Positions 1 through 8,951 of a DNA stretch of 21,258 nucleotides are shown here, one piece after another. Position numbers and translations under genes: made by a program. Below the pieces are notes generated by a model that worked only from the letters and a program-made list of their open reading frames with translations, did no database searches and was not told the origin of the DNA. The stretch's first letter is position 1. Each line of letters begins with the position of its first letter. Source of the stretch: an uncultured Pseudonocardia sp. (GTDB taxonomy: Bacteria; Actinomycetota; Actinomycetes; Mycobacteriales; Pseudonocardiaceae); the NCBI GenBank assembly GCA_946222475.1, contig CAMIBU010000003.1, forward strand, positions 1 through 21,258. The letters are read 5' to 3'.

Positions 1-14
1 GGCGGGGATGCGGC

Positions 15-767
15 TCAGGAGGCCGCGGCCTTGATGGCGTCGATCAGGTCCTGCGCGCCGATCGCCTGGAACAGCAGCGTGGCGACGATCGAGCCGATGA
101 TCGGGCCGACGATCGGCACCCAGGCGTAGCCCCAGTCCGACGAGCCCTTGCCCGGGATCGGCAGGACCGCGTGCGCGATGCGCGGGCCGAGGTCACGGGC
201 CGGGTTGATGGCGTAACCGGTGGGACCACCGAGCGAGTTGCCGATGCCGATCACGACCAGGGCCACGAACAGCGGACCGACCTGTGAGGGCGTCCCGCCG
301 GAGATCAGGATGAGGAAGATCAGCACGAACGTGCCGATGGCCTCGGTGACGAGGTTCCAGCCGTACGAGCGGATGGCCGGGGCGGTGGAGAAGACCGCGA
401 GCTTGGCGCCGGCGTCCTCCTCCACGTCGAAGTGCTGCTTGAACGCCAGCCAGGCGACGACGGCGCCGAGGAAGGCGCCGAGGAACTCACCGAGGAAGTA
501 GAAGATCGCCTGGCCACCGGTGATGTTGCCGACCATCAGCTGGGAGACCGTGACGGCCGGGTTCAGGTGGGCACCCGTCGGGAAGGCGACGTAGACGCCC
601 ATGTAGACGGCGAGACCCCAGCCGAAGTTGATCAGGAGCCAACCGCCGCCGAAGCCCTTGCTGTCGCGGAGGATCGCGCAGGCGACCACCCCGGCGCCGA
701 GCAGCAGCAGAATGCCCGTGCCCAGCGTCTCGTAGAGGAAGATCTGACCGTTCGTGAGCGTGTTCAC
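15..767 (-). CDS. glpF: Glycerol uptake facilitator (MIP/aquaporin family)
   Basis: Predicted inner-membrane channel for passive glycerol entry, 250 aa, normal for GlpF. It is strongly hydrophobic with six membrane segments and the two half-helix NPA motifs: GAHLNPAVT (NPA at about 69-71) and GYAINPARDLGPR (NPA at about 188-190). The Asp after NPAR is the usual mark of glycerol-conducting rather than water-only channels. I chose the GTG start at 765-767 because a GGAGGG Shine-Dalgarno lies 6-8 bases upstream and the protein then begins VNTLTNGQ just before the first helix; the reading frame stays open further upstream, but that part is arginine-rich and not MIP-like. It follows glpD on the same strand after 210 bases, so the two probably share glycerol control. 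Glycerol kinase, the usual partner, would lie to the left outside the window. Family call is firm; substrate is inferred from the motif and neighbour. Confidence 0.93.
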   Translation of the reverse strand: MNTLTNGQIFLYETLGTGILLLLGAGVVACAILRDSKGFGGGWLLINFGWGLAVYMGVYVAFPTGAHLNPAVTVSQLMVGNITGGQAIFYFLGEFLGAFLGAVVAWLAFKQHFDVEEDAGAKLAVFSTAPAIRSYGWNLVTEAIGTFVLIFLILISGGTPSQVGPLFVALVVIGIGNSLGGPTGYAINPARDLGPRIAHAVLPIPGKGSSDWGYAWVPIVGPIIGSIVATLLFQAIGAQDLIDAIKAAAS

Positions 768-922
768 GCGAGCCCTCCGTGCGTGTGCGCAGCTGAAGAC
801 CGGGTCGTGCGATGCCCGACAGGGCACACGCGAACTCCGGGGACGGGCCGGTTGCCCTTGCCCCGACCGGGGATGTCCTTCTCGCACACCGGTCCGGGCG
901 CGGATGTGCCGGTCGGCGTGCC

Positions 923-952
923 GTGCGGCCGCACCGCGGGGGTGACCCGCGG
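923..952. repeat. Palindrome and GC hairpin between glpD and glpF
   Basis: GTGCGGCCGCAC (923-934) is a perfect 12-base palindrome containing a NotI site. It abuts a perfect 7-bp hairpin, CCGCGGG-GGTGA-CCCGCGG (934-952). Both lie just after the glpD stop in transcription order. No T tract follows, so this is at best a partial attenuator or an mRNA-stabilising structure. Seen directly; function is guesswork. Confidence 0.35.
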
Positions 953-977
953 CGGGCCGATCTCTGTCAGGTGGTGC

Positions 978-2696
978 TCACCCGGCTCCGACCCGGACCT
1001 CAGGGGCTCCGAGCCGTGCGGAGTCGGCTGTCCTGTCGTCGAGCTGGGCCTGGGAGTCGCGCTCGGCGGCCACCCGCGCCCGGTAGTGCTCGACCTCGCG
1101 CTCGATCGTCGCGCCGTCCCAGCCCAGGACCGGTGCGACGATCTCGGCGACCTCGCGGGCGACGTCGACACCGCGGTCCCAGGTGTCGACCGACACCCGC
1201 AGCCGGCGGGCCAGCAGGTCGTCGAGGTGCAGCGCGCCCTCGTGCGAGGCCCCGTAGTGGGCCTCGACCTTCAGGTAGCGCGGGGCGTGCTCCAGCGGCT
1301 CGCCCAGCTCCGGGTGCTGCGCCACCAGCTCGAGCACCTCGCGGACCGCGGATCCGTAGCGGCCCAGCAGGTGCTCGATGCGCTCGGCGGGCAGGCCCGA
1401 GCGGGCGGCCAGCACGTCCTTCGTGTTGACCAGCGCCTTGTAGCCCTCGGCGCCGACCAGCGGGACGTCGTCGGTCAGGCAGGCCGGCACCGGCTTGTCG
1501 AGGGCCTTGGCGGCGAGGTCGACGCCGTCCTTGGCCATCACCCGGTACGTGGTGTACTTCCCGCCGGCCACGATCACGAGCCCGGGGACGGGACTGACGC
1601 ACGCGTGCTCGCGGGAGAGCTTGCTCGTCTCGTCCGACTCCCCGGCCAGCAGCGGGCGCAGGCCCGCGTAGACGCCGACGACGTCGTCGCGGGTCAGCGG
1701 CTTGGCCAGCAGGGCGTTGGCGTGGGCCAGGATGTAGTCGATGTCCGCGCTGCTCGCCGCGGGGTGGGCCAGGTCGAGATCCCACGTCGTGTCGGTCGTC
1801 CCGATGACCCAGAAGTCGTCGCTCCACGGGCACGGGATGATGAAGAGCAGGCTCTTCTCGGTCTCGGTGATCAGGCCGGTGTCGGAGTCGATCCGGTCGC
1901 GCGGGACGACGATGTGCACGCCCTTGCTCGCGCGCACCCGGAACTGTCCCTTGCCGCCGATCATCTCCTGGATCTCGTCGGTCCAGACCCCGGCCGCGTT
2001 GATCGTGGCCGTGGCCCGGATCCGGATCTCCTCGCCCGACTCCAGATCGCGCGCGACGGCCCCGACGACCTTGTCGCCCTCGCGCAGGAACGAGGTCACC
2101 CGGGTGCTGGAGGCGACCGCGGCCCCGTACTCGGCGGCGGTGCGCGCGATCATCATCGTGTGCCGGGCGTCGTCGAGCTGGCCCTCGTAGAAGGCGATCC
2201 CGCCCTTGATCGCGCCCGGCTTGCCCGAGCGGAACGAGCGCAGCGTCGCCTTCTTCGACAGGTGCCGCAGGTGGTTGGGCACCCCGCGACCCGCGCCGAG
2301 CACGTCGTAGACACCGACGCCGGCACCGACGTAGGCGCGGTCCACGAGCGGCTTCTCCAGCGGGTAGATGAACTCGACCGGCCGGGCCAGGTGCGGGCAC
2401 AGCTTCTCGAGGATCAGCTTGCGCTCCCGCAGCGCCTCGAACACGAGGTGGAAGTTGAGCTGCTTGAGGTAGCGCAGACCGCCGTGCACCAGCTTCGACG
2501 ACCGGCTCGACGTCCCCGAGGCGAAGTCGCGCGCCTCGACCAGCGCGACCTTGAGCCCGCGGCTGGCCGCGTCCAGCGCCGCACCGGCCCCGACGACCCC
2601 CGCCCCGATCACGAGAATGTCGAACTGTTCCTCGCCGAGGCGGCGCAGCGCGGACGCGCGGTACTCCGGGCCGAGCGCAACTGCGGTGATCGCCAT
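978..2696 (-). CDS. glpD: Glycerol-3-phosphate dehydrogenase (FAD-dependent)
   Basis: Oxidises sn-glycerol-3-phosphate to dihydroxyacetone phosphate, passing electrons through FAD to the respiratory chain at the membrane. The 572-aa product has an N-terminal dinucleotide-binding fold, ILVIGAGVVGAGAALDAASRG (GxGxxG at about 31-36), followed by the family signature SGTSSRSSKLVHGGLRYL. A conserved DAO-type core and a C-terminal GlpD cap domain complete it. Length is typical of bacterial GlpD. The ATG at 2694-2696 is preceded by a GGAGGG site; the frame stays open upstream to about 2837, but that extension looks unlike GlpD and lacks a ribosome site. It is the first gene of a glpD-glpF unit. Upstream are a plausible sigma-70-type promoter and a near-perfect palindrome, annotated separately. 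Confidence 0.96.
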   Translation of the reverse strand: MAITAVALGPEYRASALRRLGEEQFDILVIGAGVVGAGAALDAASRGLKVALVEARDFASGTSSRSSKLVHGGLRYLKQLNFHLVFEALRERKLILEKLCPHLARPVEFIYPLEKPLVDRAYVGAGVGVYDVLGAGRGVPNHLRHLSKKATLRSFRSGKPGAIKGGIAFYEGQLDDARHTMMIARTAAEYGAAVASSTRVTSFLREGDKVVGAVARDLESGEEIRIRATATINAAGVWTDEIQEMIGGKGQFRVRASKGVHIVVPRDRIDSDTGLITETEKSLLFIIPCPWSDDFWVIGTTDTTWDLDLAHPAASSADIDYILAHANALLAKPLTRDDVVGVYAGLRPLLAGESDETSKLSREHACVSPVPGLVIVAGGKYTTYRVMAKDGVDLAAKALDKPVPACLTDDVPLVGAEGYKALVNTKDVLAARSGLPAERIEHLLGRYGSAVREVLELVAQHPELGEPLEHAPRYLKVEAHYGASHEGALHLDDLLARRLRVSVDTWDRGVDVAREVAEIVAPVLGWDGATIEREVEHYRARVAAERDSQAQLDDRTADSARLGAPEVRVGAG

Positions 2697-2808
2697 CGAT
2701 CGTTCCCTCCAAAATCGCCGGTGCAGCGATGCACACGGGTCGGCGGCGCCCACGAGTGGTGCGCTCCCCCGGCCCCCGCCCCCGCACCGCTGCGGTCGAG
2801 TGGTGAGC

Positions 2809-2837
2809 AACGTAACGCCGGTCAGCGACGGCAACAA
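2809..2837 (-). promoter_or_regulatory. Candidate glpD promoter
   Basis: On the minus strand TTGTTG (2832-2837) and TACGTT (2809-2814) are separated by exactly 17 bases, matching a housekeeping -35/-10 layout with an actinobacterial TAnnnT -10. Transcription would start near 2802, giving a leader of about 105 bases before the glpD ATG. Prediction from spacing and consensus only. Confidence 0.45.
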
Positions 2838-2845
2838 CAGTTGAC

Positions 2846-2862
2846 GTTCGACATTGCCGAAC
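2846..2862. promoter_or_regulatory. Palindromic operator candidate upstream of glpD
   Basis: GTTCGACATTGCCGAAC is a 17-bp palindrome with one mismatched pair around a central T. It lies 8 bases upstream of the predicted glpD -35 box, where a transcription factor would bind. Actinobacterial glycerol genes are often controlled by an IclR-family regulator (GylR), which makes that a reasonable candidate, but no regulator gene is present in the window to link to it. Confidence 0.45.
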
Positions 2863-3089
2863 AGCCTCCCGCGGCGGCGGTCACACCTGGTGGGCGGGCA
2901 GGCAGAGCACGCCTCCTTCTCCGGCGAGCGGCACTGTCTCGACGGTCAGGTTCGGTCGGCCGGAAGCTCGGTGCACCGGGGTCGGTGCGCACACCCCCGT
3001 TGTACGTACGGCGCAGGTCGGCGCCTCTCTCCACTGCAGGCGGCGCAACAGCGCTGTGCCTGCGGGGTTCCGGGAAGGGGTGCGCATCG

Positions 3090-5448
3090 ATGGCTGTCGA
3101 GGAGCAACGCGAGCAGGTGCGGCTCGCCCTGGTCGTCGAGGGCGGGGTCTCGCTCGCGGTGTGGATGAGCGGCATGGTGCACGAGGTCGATCTCCTGCGA
3201 CGCGCCGGCGCCCCACCGGACCAGCGGGAACCCCTCTCGGACGGTCCCGACGGAGAGGCGATGCGCCGGTGGCGCGAGCTGTGCGACCACCTGCGGGTCG
3301 ACGTCGTCGTCGACATCGTGGTCGGGACGAGCGCCGGTGGGCTGAACGGCGCGCTGCTGGCGTCCGCGATCGCGACCGGGAGCCCCCTGCCGCCGCTGCG
3401 GGACCTGTGGCTGAAGACGGCCCAGCTCGCCCGCAGCAGGCTCCTCGTCGAGGGCGACCAGGGCCCTGTGCCGAGCGTGCTCGACGGTCGCTACTTCCGC
3501 GACAAGATCGCTGATGCCGTCGGGGAGGCGCTCGTACCGGGCCGCCCCGCTCCGCACGCCGTGAGCCTGCTGACCACCGCGACCGCGCTCGGGCAGCAGT
3601 CCACGGGCTGGACCGACAGCCTGCAGAACCCGTTCCAGGTGGACGACCACCGGCGGGTGTACCTCTTCCGACACGACCCCGACCGGCGGTCGTACGTCCC
3701 GCGGCGGGGGCAGCCGTTGCCCGACGACGTGGACGAGCTGTTCGCCCCTGCCCCGTCGGCCGATCTCGACTCGGCGAACGGGGACGCCGTCGCGCAGGCC
3801 GTCCGCGCGACGGCAGGATTCCCCGGGGCCTTCGAGCCCGTCGACGAGGAGGCGCTCACCGCGTTCCGGCTCGGTCCCCCGAGGCCACCTGCCAAGCTCG
3901 TCGACGGCGGCGTCCTCGACAACGCTCCGTTCGAACCCCTGCTCGCCGAGGTCGCGCGCCGCGAGGTCAACGGCCCCTGGCGGCGGGTGATCGGGTACGT
4001 GGTGGCCAACGACGGCCTGGAGACCCTGCCGAACGGCGAGCCGGCTCTCGACGCCGTCGGAGTGCTGTCCGCGGCGCTGCGGATGCCGGCCGAGACCTCC
4101 TTCCGCGACGGCGTCGAGGCGCTGGCCCGGCGCTCGCTCGACGCCGAACGCCTCGTGTCCGGCCCCGAGGCCCTGTTCAGCCAGCTGCTCGACGACGGCG
4201 TCGACGTCCGGGCGCTGACGTCGATCTACCAGGTGTACCGCCGCGTCCGCACCGCGTCCGGGCTGCTCGACGCCCGCACGGTCCGGGCCGGGGGCGTGCG
4301 CTCGGTGACGATGCCTCCGCTACCCACCGTCGACCCGGCCGAGGCGCCGTCGTGGGGCCCGGGCCGGATCTCGCCGAGGCGCTGCGCCCGGGCGAGTTCC
4401 ACTGGGGTACCGCGGTCGCGGACCGCAGCGTCCGGCTGCTCCTGCGCCACCTGCACCAGCACGGTGGCGCCCACGACAAGGCGCTGCAGCACCTGAGCGC
4501 CCTCACCACCCGCATCGCCGCCGTGCGCGATCGCGTCGAGCAGACCATCAGGAGCTCGGGCGCGGAGAACGAGATCGCGGTCATCACGGCGTCCGTCGTC
4601 GCCGCCGACGCGCCGCGGGTCCTCGGGGTGCTCCTCGACGCCGCGATCGAGACCTACACCGATGCACGGGGTGACTGCACCGCGGAGGCGGTGCGCCGCG
4701 CACTCCTCGCGGTGGAGATCATCACCCACGCCGCCGCCGGGCACCTGCCGTTCAGCCGCCCCGCGCGGTTCGACCTCGTCCGGATGGGGCCGGACATCCC
4801 CGCACCCGTCCTGCCCTCCTCGAACGGGAGCGACCGGGGCGGCGCACGGAAGCTCTACGGCCGCCAGCTCATGCACTTCGGAGCGTTCGGCAAGCGCGAC
4901 TGGCGGCAGCACGACTACATCTGGGGCCGGCTCGACGGGGCCGCGCACCTCGTCCGGCTGCTCGACACGGCCGCGACCGAGCAGACGCGCAAGGACCGCA
5001 CCGTCGCCGCGCAGGAGGCCGTGCTCGCCGCGGAGGGCGTCGAGGCCGCGGTGATGGCCGAGGGGACGCAGAAGCTGCGGCAGCTCGACGATCGCGGAAC
5101 GCTGGACCTGCTCCGGACGTCCGACGACGGGAAGGACGCCATCCGCGGCATCGTGACCGACGCCCTCCGCACGCTGCTCCCCCGCAGGACTCGGCCGGCC
5201 CGCGAGGACGGCCGGTGTGGCCGTGGACCAGGCGGCGCGGTGCACCCCCGTCGGCCGCCCCGCGTCGCTCCGTGGTCGTCGGCCGGTGGGCGTCGGTGGT
5301 ACTCGCCGATCCGCTGGCCCGCGGCGTCGCTCCGCTGTTCAGCAGGCCGTGGCTCGTCCGGCTCCTCGCCACGGGTCCCCGGCGGCGGATCTGGAACACC
5401 GTCCTGCGCCCGTCGCGTGCTCAGAAGGCGGCGAGCAGGGCCCGGTAG
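3090..5448 (+). pseudogene. Patatin-like / DUF3376 protein, frameshifted
   Basis: Starts at ATG 3090 after an AAGGGG site. The first 420 or so residues form a patatin-like lipid acyl hydrolase domain: oxyanion-hole region EGGVSLAVWMSG, nucleophile VVGTSAGGLNGAL (Ser about 81) and catalytic Asp in LVDGGVLDNAP (about 272). Near 4350-4370 the frame changes by one base: reading continues as pointless sequence to a stop at 4496, whereas the next frame carries the DUF3376 C-terminal half, including HFGAFGKRDWRQHDYIWGRL (about 4874-4933). A second one-base change near 5176-5215 seems to move the C-terminus into a third frame that ends at TAG 5446-5448 with a hydrophobic tail containing RWASVVLADPLARGV. 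Both breaks lie in G/C-rich runs, so sequencing error is as likely as real decay. Intact relatives are proteins of about 750-1000 aa; the cellular role of this family is not well known. The convergent GH3 gene begins 27 bases after the end. Confidence 0.8.
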
Positions 5449-5475
5449 GTTCGCTCGACGTCGCCGGGCACCGGA

Positions 5476-7746
5476 TCAGCGCAGGCGCTCGACGAGCTCG
5501 TCGAGGGTGTCGTGGTCGATGCTCATGCCCGGGAAGCCGGCGAGGGTGGACATGGGCATGGTGCCGATCACCGCCACCAGCTCCTCGTCCCGCGTCGGGT
5601 CGTGCTGCCCGGCCGCGACCGCCTCCTTGATCAGCGCGAGCCCCGACCGGTCGGCCATCCACTCGTGCAAGGTCGAGTCGGCGGTCAGCGGCGGGGCGAT
5701 CGAGGGGGCGTCGACCGTCACGGTGCGCGTCAGCGGCAGGTCGCGGGAGTGCGGTCCGACCTCGATCGCGAACTCGCCGGCCTCGACGACCCACCTGCCC
5801 AGCAGCTCCGACCAGAAGGAGAACGCGCGCCGGCCCAGGGTGATCGCGACCTGCCGGGACTCCCCCGGCTCCAGGTCGACCTTGGCGAAACCCTTGAGCT
5901 CGCGCACCGGCCGGGTGACCGAGCACTCGACGTCGCGGACGTAGACCTGCACGACCTCGGCGCCCGCGACCGGCCCGGTGTTGGTGACGGTGACGGTCAC
6001 CTCGGCCTCGAGGTCGCCCGTCGCGACGGAGCCGGAGACGGCGACGTCGAGGCCGGACAGCGCGAACGTGGTGTACGACAGGCCGAACCCGAACGGGAAC
6101 GCCACCTCGGTGCGGGAGGCGTCGTAGCCGCGGTAGCCGATGAACAGGCCCTCGCCGTAGCGCACCACGCGGGAGTCGCCGGGGAAGTTCAGGTACGAGG
6201 AGTTGTCCTCGAGCCGGTGCGGGACGGTCTCGGCGAGCCGGCCCGACGGGTTCACCGCGCCGGACAGGACGTCCGCGATCGCGCCACCCGCGGCCTGCCC
6301 GCCGAGCCACGCCTCGACGAGGGCGCGGGCGTGCGGGACCACCTCGCCCAGCTCGACGGTCGCCCCGTTGACCAGCACCACGACGACGTCCGGGTTCGCG
6401 CCGGCCACGGCGTGCAGGGCGGCGATCTGGTTGGCGGGCAGGCGCAGGTGGGTGCGGTCGAAGCCCTCCGACTCGTCGGCGCCGGGCAGCCCGATCAGCA
6501 TGACCACCGTGTCGGCCGCCGCCGCGACCTCGACGGCTTCGGCGAGCAGGGCTGCGTCGTTCTCCCCGGGGGCGGTCTCCCCGGGGTCGGCGCTCGTCCC
6601 ACCGATCCCGTACCCGGCGGCGAACGCGACCTCGCCGAACGTCGCGGTCAGCTCGGCGAGGGCGTTCTCGACCCTGGTGGGGTTGACCTGGGAGCTGCCC
6701 GCGCCCTGGAACCGGGGGGTGCGGGCGAACTCGCCGATCACCGCGATCCGGCTTCCGGGTGCCAGTGGCAGGATGTCGTTCTCGTTCTTGAGCAGCACGA
6801 CCGACTCCGCGGCGGCGGCCCGGGCCAGACGGTGGTGGGCGTCGATGTCGAAGTCCTCGTCCAGGTCGAGCACGCCCATGCCCCTGTCCACCAATGCCAG
6901 GACGGTGCGGACCCGGGCGTCGAGGACCTGCTGGTCCAGTTCGCCGGAGCGGACCGCCGCGACGATCTGGTCCGGGCTGCGGGGCAGGTTCGGCGGCATC
7001 TCCAGGTCGAGGCCGGCCCGGAGTGCGGGGACGCGATGGTAGACCGCACCCCAGTCCGACACCACCAGGCCCTCGAAGCCGAACTCCTCGCGCAACACCG
7101 TGGTGAGCAACCACGGGTTCTCCGACGCCGACAGCCCGTTCACCTTGTTGTAGGAGCACATGATCGTCCACGGTTGGCAGGCGGTGACGATCCGCTCGAA
7201 CGCGGGCAGGTAGATCTCCCGGAGGGTGCGCTCGTCGACCTGGGCGTCGACCCGGAGCCGGTCGGTCTCCTGGTTGTTGGCCGCGTAGTGCTTCACCGAC
7301 GTGCCGACCCCGCCGGACTGGATGCCCTCGACGATCCCGACACCCAGCTCACCGGCCAGGAACGGGTCTTCGGAGAAGTACTCGAAGTTGCGCCCGCACA
7401 GCGGCGAGCGCTTCATGTTGATCCCCGGCCCGAGGATGACCGACAGGTTCGCCGCGCGGGCCTCCAGGGCCAGCGCCTGCCCGATCCGCCGCAGCAGGTC
7501 GGGGTTCCAGGCCGATGCGACCGCCGACGCCGTCGGGAAGCACGTGGCGGGCAGGCTTCCCCCGAGCCCCACGTGGTCGCCCTCACCCGGCTGGGCGCGC
7601 AGCCCGTGCGGCCCGTCCGAGACCATGATCCGCGGGATGCCGAGCCGCTCGACCGGTGCCGTGTACCAGAACGAGGAACCCGACGTCAGCGACGCCTTCT
7701 CCGCCAGGGTCAGCTCGGACAGCAGGGCGTCGATGTCGAGGCTCAT
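5476..7746 (-). CDS. Glycoside hydrolase family 3 beta-glucosidase
   Basis: A 756-aa GH3 enzyme that would release terminal beta-linked glucose (or a related sugar) from glycosides, with retention. The N-terminal barrel shows SDGPHGLR (43-50), KHYAANNQE (about 152-160) and the nucleophile motif LVVSDWGAV with Asp231. The second domain follows from about 310 (ESVVLLKNENDILPL), and a fibronectin-III-like C-terminal domain carries VTVTNTGPVAGAEVVQVYV and RELKGFAKVDLEPGES. No signal peptide is present (MSLDIDALLSELTL), so it is probably cytoplasmic. ATG 7744-7746 has a GGAAGG site about 12 bases upstream. No transporter or sugar regulator lies beside it, so the substrate is unknown. Convergent with the broken patatin gene and downstream of the ArsR operon on the same strand, separated by a possible terminator. 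Confidence 0.95.
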   Translation of the reverse strand: MSLDIDALLSELTLAEKASLTSGSSFWYTAPVERLGIPRIMVSDGPHGLRAQPGEGDHVGLGGSLPATCFPTASAVASAWNPDLLRRIGQALALEARAANLSVILGPGINMKRSPLCGRNFEYFSEDPFLAGELGVGIVEGIQSGGVGTSVKHYAANNQETDRLRVDAQVDERTLREIYLPAFERIVTACQPWTIMCSYNKVNGLSASENPWLLTTVLREEFGFEGLVVSDWGAVYHRVPALRAGLDLEMPPNLPRSPDQIVAAVRSGELDQQVLDARVRTVLALVDRGMGVLDLDEDFDIDAHHRLARAAAAESVVLLKNENDILPLAPGSRIAVIGEFARTPRFQGAGSSQVNPTRVENALAELTATFGEVAFAAGYGIGGTSADPGETAPGENDAALLAEAVEVAAAADTVVMLIGLPGADESEGFDRTHLRLPANQIAALHAVAGANPDVVVVLVNGATVELGEVVPHARALVEAWLGGQAAGGAIADVLSGAVNPSGRLAETVPHRLEDNSSYLNFPGDSRVVRYGEGLFIGYRGYDASRTEVAFPFGFGLSYTTFALSGLDVAVSGSVATGDLEAEVTVTVTNTGPVAGAEVVQVYVRDVECSVTRPVRELKGFAKVDLEPGESRQVAITLGRRAFSFWSELLGRWVVEAGEFAIEVGPHSRDLPLTRTVTVDAPSIAPPLTADSTLHEWMADRSGLALIKEAVAAGQHDPTRDEELVAVIGTMPMSTLAGFPGMSIDHDTLDELVERLR

Positions 7747-7795
7747 GCGGGCAGGCCTTCCGACGGTGGGGCGGGCACATCCCGGGTCCTATCAC

Positions 7796-7818
7796 GGTGC
7801 GCCCGCCTCGGCAGCACC
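7796..7818 (-). terminator. Possible terminator after the ArsR/YciI operon
   Basis: GGTGC-GCC and GGC-A-GCACC form an 8-bp stem with one bulged A and a 6-base loop, starting 6 bases past the YciI-like stop in the minus direction. No T run follows, which is common in high-GC actinobacteria. Weak support. Confidence 0.35.
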
Positions 7819-7823
7819 CGAGC

Positions 7824-8105
7824 TCAGGCCCTCACCTCCGGCTGGAGGACCTCGTCCCACTCGCGCACCCGGTGCCGCCCGACCACGCCGTGGCGCAGGA
7901 ACGGGTCGTCGGCCATGAACTCGTCGACGGCGTCGCGGGTGGTGAACACGGCCATCGCGCCGACGGGCTCGTCGGCGAAGGTGCCGACGAGCAGCAGCAC
8001 GCCGCGCCGGTGGAACTCGTCGAGCCGGGCCCGGTGGGCCGGATAGTGCTGCATGGCGAGGTCGTGGGCGCCGTCGGCCAGGTCGTAGGTCAGGACGTAC
8101 TTCAT
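7824..8105 (-). CDS. YciI-like (YCII) domain protein
   Basis: A 93-aa ferredoxin-fold protein starting MKYVLTYDLADG, with the family pattern of an early HYPAHRARLDEF helix and a closing segment DEFMADDPFLRHGVV followed by the basic-acidic REWDEV end. YCII proteins are small, often fused to or encoded with ArsR, SRPBCC or sigma-factor genes; enzymatic activity is known only for a few. The ATG overlaps the preceding SRPBCC stop as ATGA, and a GGAGGAA site lies 6 bases upstream, inside the SRPBCC gene. Last gene of a four-gene minus-strand operon. Function unknown; family assignment fairly firm. Confidence 0.85.
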   Translation of the reverse strand: MKYVLTYDLADGAHDLAMQHYPAHRARLDEFHRRGVLLLVGTFADEPVGAMAVFTTRDAVDEFMADDPFLRHGVVGRHRVREWDEVLQPEVRA

Positions 8106-8614
8106 GCCGGTTCCTCCGGGTCGGCCGCGCGGGCGAGCGCGGCGAGGATGCGGGTCCATCCCGTGGCGAACGCGCCGGCGGCGTATCCACCGGGCAGGCC
8201 GCAGTCCTCGTGGAGCTGGGCGTCGCTGAGCGCCTCCCAGCCGCGGTGCTCGACGGCGACGCGGGTGAGCGCGGGGCCCAGCGGTGTGAAGGTCAGCTCG
8301 ACCTCGGTGGGCGCCGGCGTGCACAGCCACGTCATGGTGAAGCGGCGCGGCGGGTCCCAGGCCAGGAGCCGGCCCCACTCGACGGTGGTGCCGTCGTGCC
8401 AGGTCTCGTAGACCCGCCCGCCCCGGCGGGGCTCGACGGTGACGGCGCGGACCTGGTCGCGGCCCGCGGAGATCGTGGGAGTCGGCCACCACGTCCCGAT
8501 CTCCCGGACGAACACGGCGAAGGTGTGCTCGACGTCGGAACGGACCGTGGTCGCCTGGCGGATCGGCGGCCGGGTGGCGACCGCCCGTTCAGCCGGCCGC
8601 GACGGCGTCGTCAT
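8102..8614 (-). CDS. SRPBCC (AHSA1/START-like) protein
   Basis: A 170-aa protein of the helix-grip fold used to bind hydrophobic ligands. It opens with a first strand IRQATTVRSDVEHTFAVF, contains IGTWWP, GGRVYETWHDG and WDPPRRFTMTW, and ends with a long helix GWTRILAALARAA, all typical of the AHSA1-like branch. The gene overlaps the end of arsR by 26 bases and its own stop overlaps the YciI-like start, so the three are translationally coupled. ArsR-SRPBCC pairs are frequent in actinobacteria and are usually treated as a regulator with a ligand-binding or stress partner. No specific ligand can be proposed. Confidence 0.88.
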   Translation of the reverse strand: MTTPSRPAERAVATRPPIRQATTVRSDVEHTFAVFVREIGTWWPTPTISAGRDQVRAVTVEPRRGGRVYETWHDGTTVEWGRLLAWDPPRRFTMTWLCTPAPTEVELTFTPLGPALTRVAVEHRGWEALSDAQLHEDCGLPGGYAAGAFATGWTRILAALARAADPEEPA

Positions 8615-8951
8615 CGTCGGTGATCCCCCGTTCGGCCTCGACGAGCCGGGCGGCTTTCTGCAAGGAGCCCGCCCACATCTGGTCCAGGAAGACCTGCAGT
8701 CCGGCCAGGCCCTCGGGGCGGGCCCGGTAGAGCCGCCGGGTGCCGTCGCGGCGCTCGTGGAGCAGCCCGGCGTGCTTGAGCACGCTCAGGTGCTGGCTGA
8801 CCGCGGTGCGCGTGACGTCGAAGGCCTCGGCGATCTGCCCGGCGGGCAGCTCGGTGTCCGCGACGAGCCGCAGGATCGCCCGCCGGCGCGGCTCGGCGAG
8901 CGCGCGCAGCGCGTCGTCCGTGGCCCGTTCCTCATCCACGGTCAGGCCCAC
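8589..8951 (-). CDS. ArsR-family winged-helix transcriptional regulator
   Basis: A 120-aa regulator with the pattern LAEPRRRAILRLVADTELPA, then recognition region QIAEAFDVTRTAVSQHLSVL and wing RRDGTRRLYRARPEGLAGL. It lacks the CxC metal-binding box of metal-sensing ArsR proteins, and the C-terminal QVFLDQMWAGSLQKA segment matches the subgroup found next to SRPBCC genes. The start is uncertain: GTG 8949-8951 overlaps the VOC gene by 10 bases, while GTG 8937-8939 would sit just past the VOC stop. Neither has a strong ribosome site, suggesting coupling to VOC translation. Probably represses its own operon through the repeat in the promoter upstream of the VOC gene (inference from position). Confidence 0.92.
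   Translation of the reverse strand: MGLTVDEERATDDALRALAEPRRRAILRLVADTELPAGQIAEAFDVTRTAVSQHLSVLKHAGLLHERRDGTRRLYRARPEGLAGLQVFLDQMWAGSLQKAARLVEAERGITDDDDAVAAG

Larger units (their letters stand above)
2697..3089. other. Divergent intergenic region glpD / patatin gene
   Basis: A 393-base non-coding stretch between divergent genes. It holds the glpD leader, the glpD promoter candidate and the 17-bp palindrome. Toward the patatin gene I see an 8-bp palindrome GTACGTAC near 3003-3010 and an AAGGGG ribosome site about 9 bases before the ATG at 3090, but no convincing plus-strand promoter. Reading frames crossing it are arginine-rich and not protein-like. Confidence 0.5.

Noticed and set aside
432..3089. 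Very long open plus-strand frame running into the patatin gene from upstream
   Set aside because: It is antisense to glpF and glpD, arginine/aspartate/valine-rich in the way of high-GC shadows, and the patatin domain starts cleanly at ATG 3090 with a ribosome site.
5512..8046. 844-codon plus-strand open frame opposite the GH3 gene
   Set aside because: Low-complexity G/V/D/R composition mirrors the GH3 codons; the minus strand encodes a complete GH3 enzyme.
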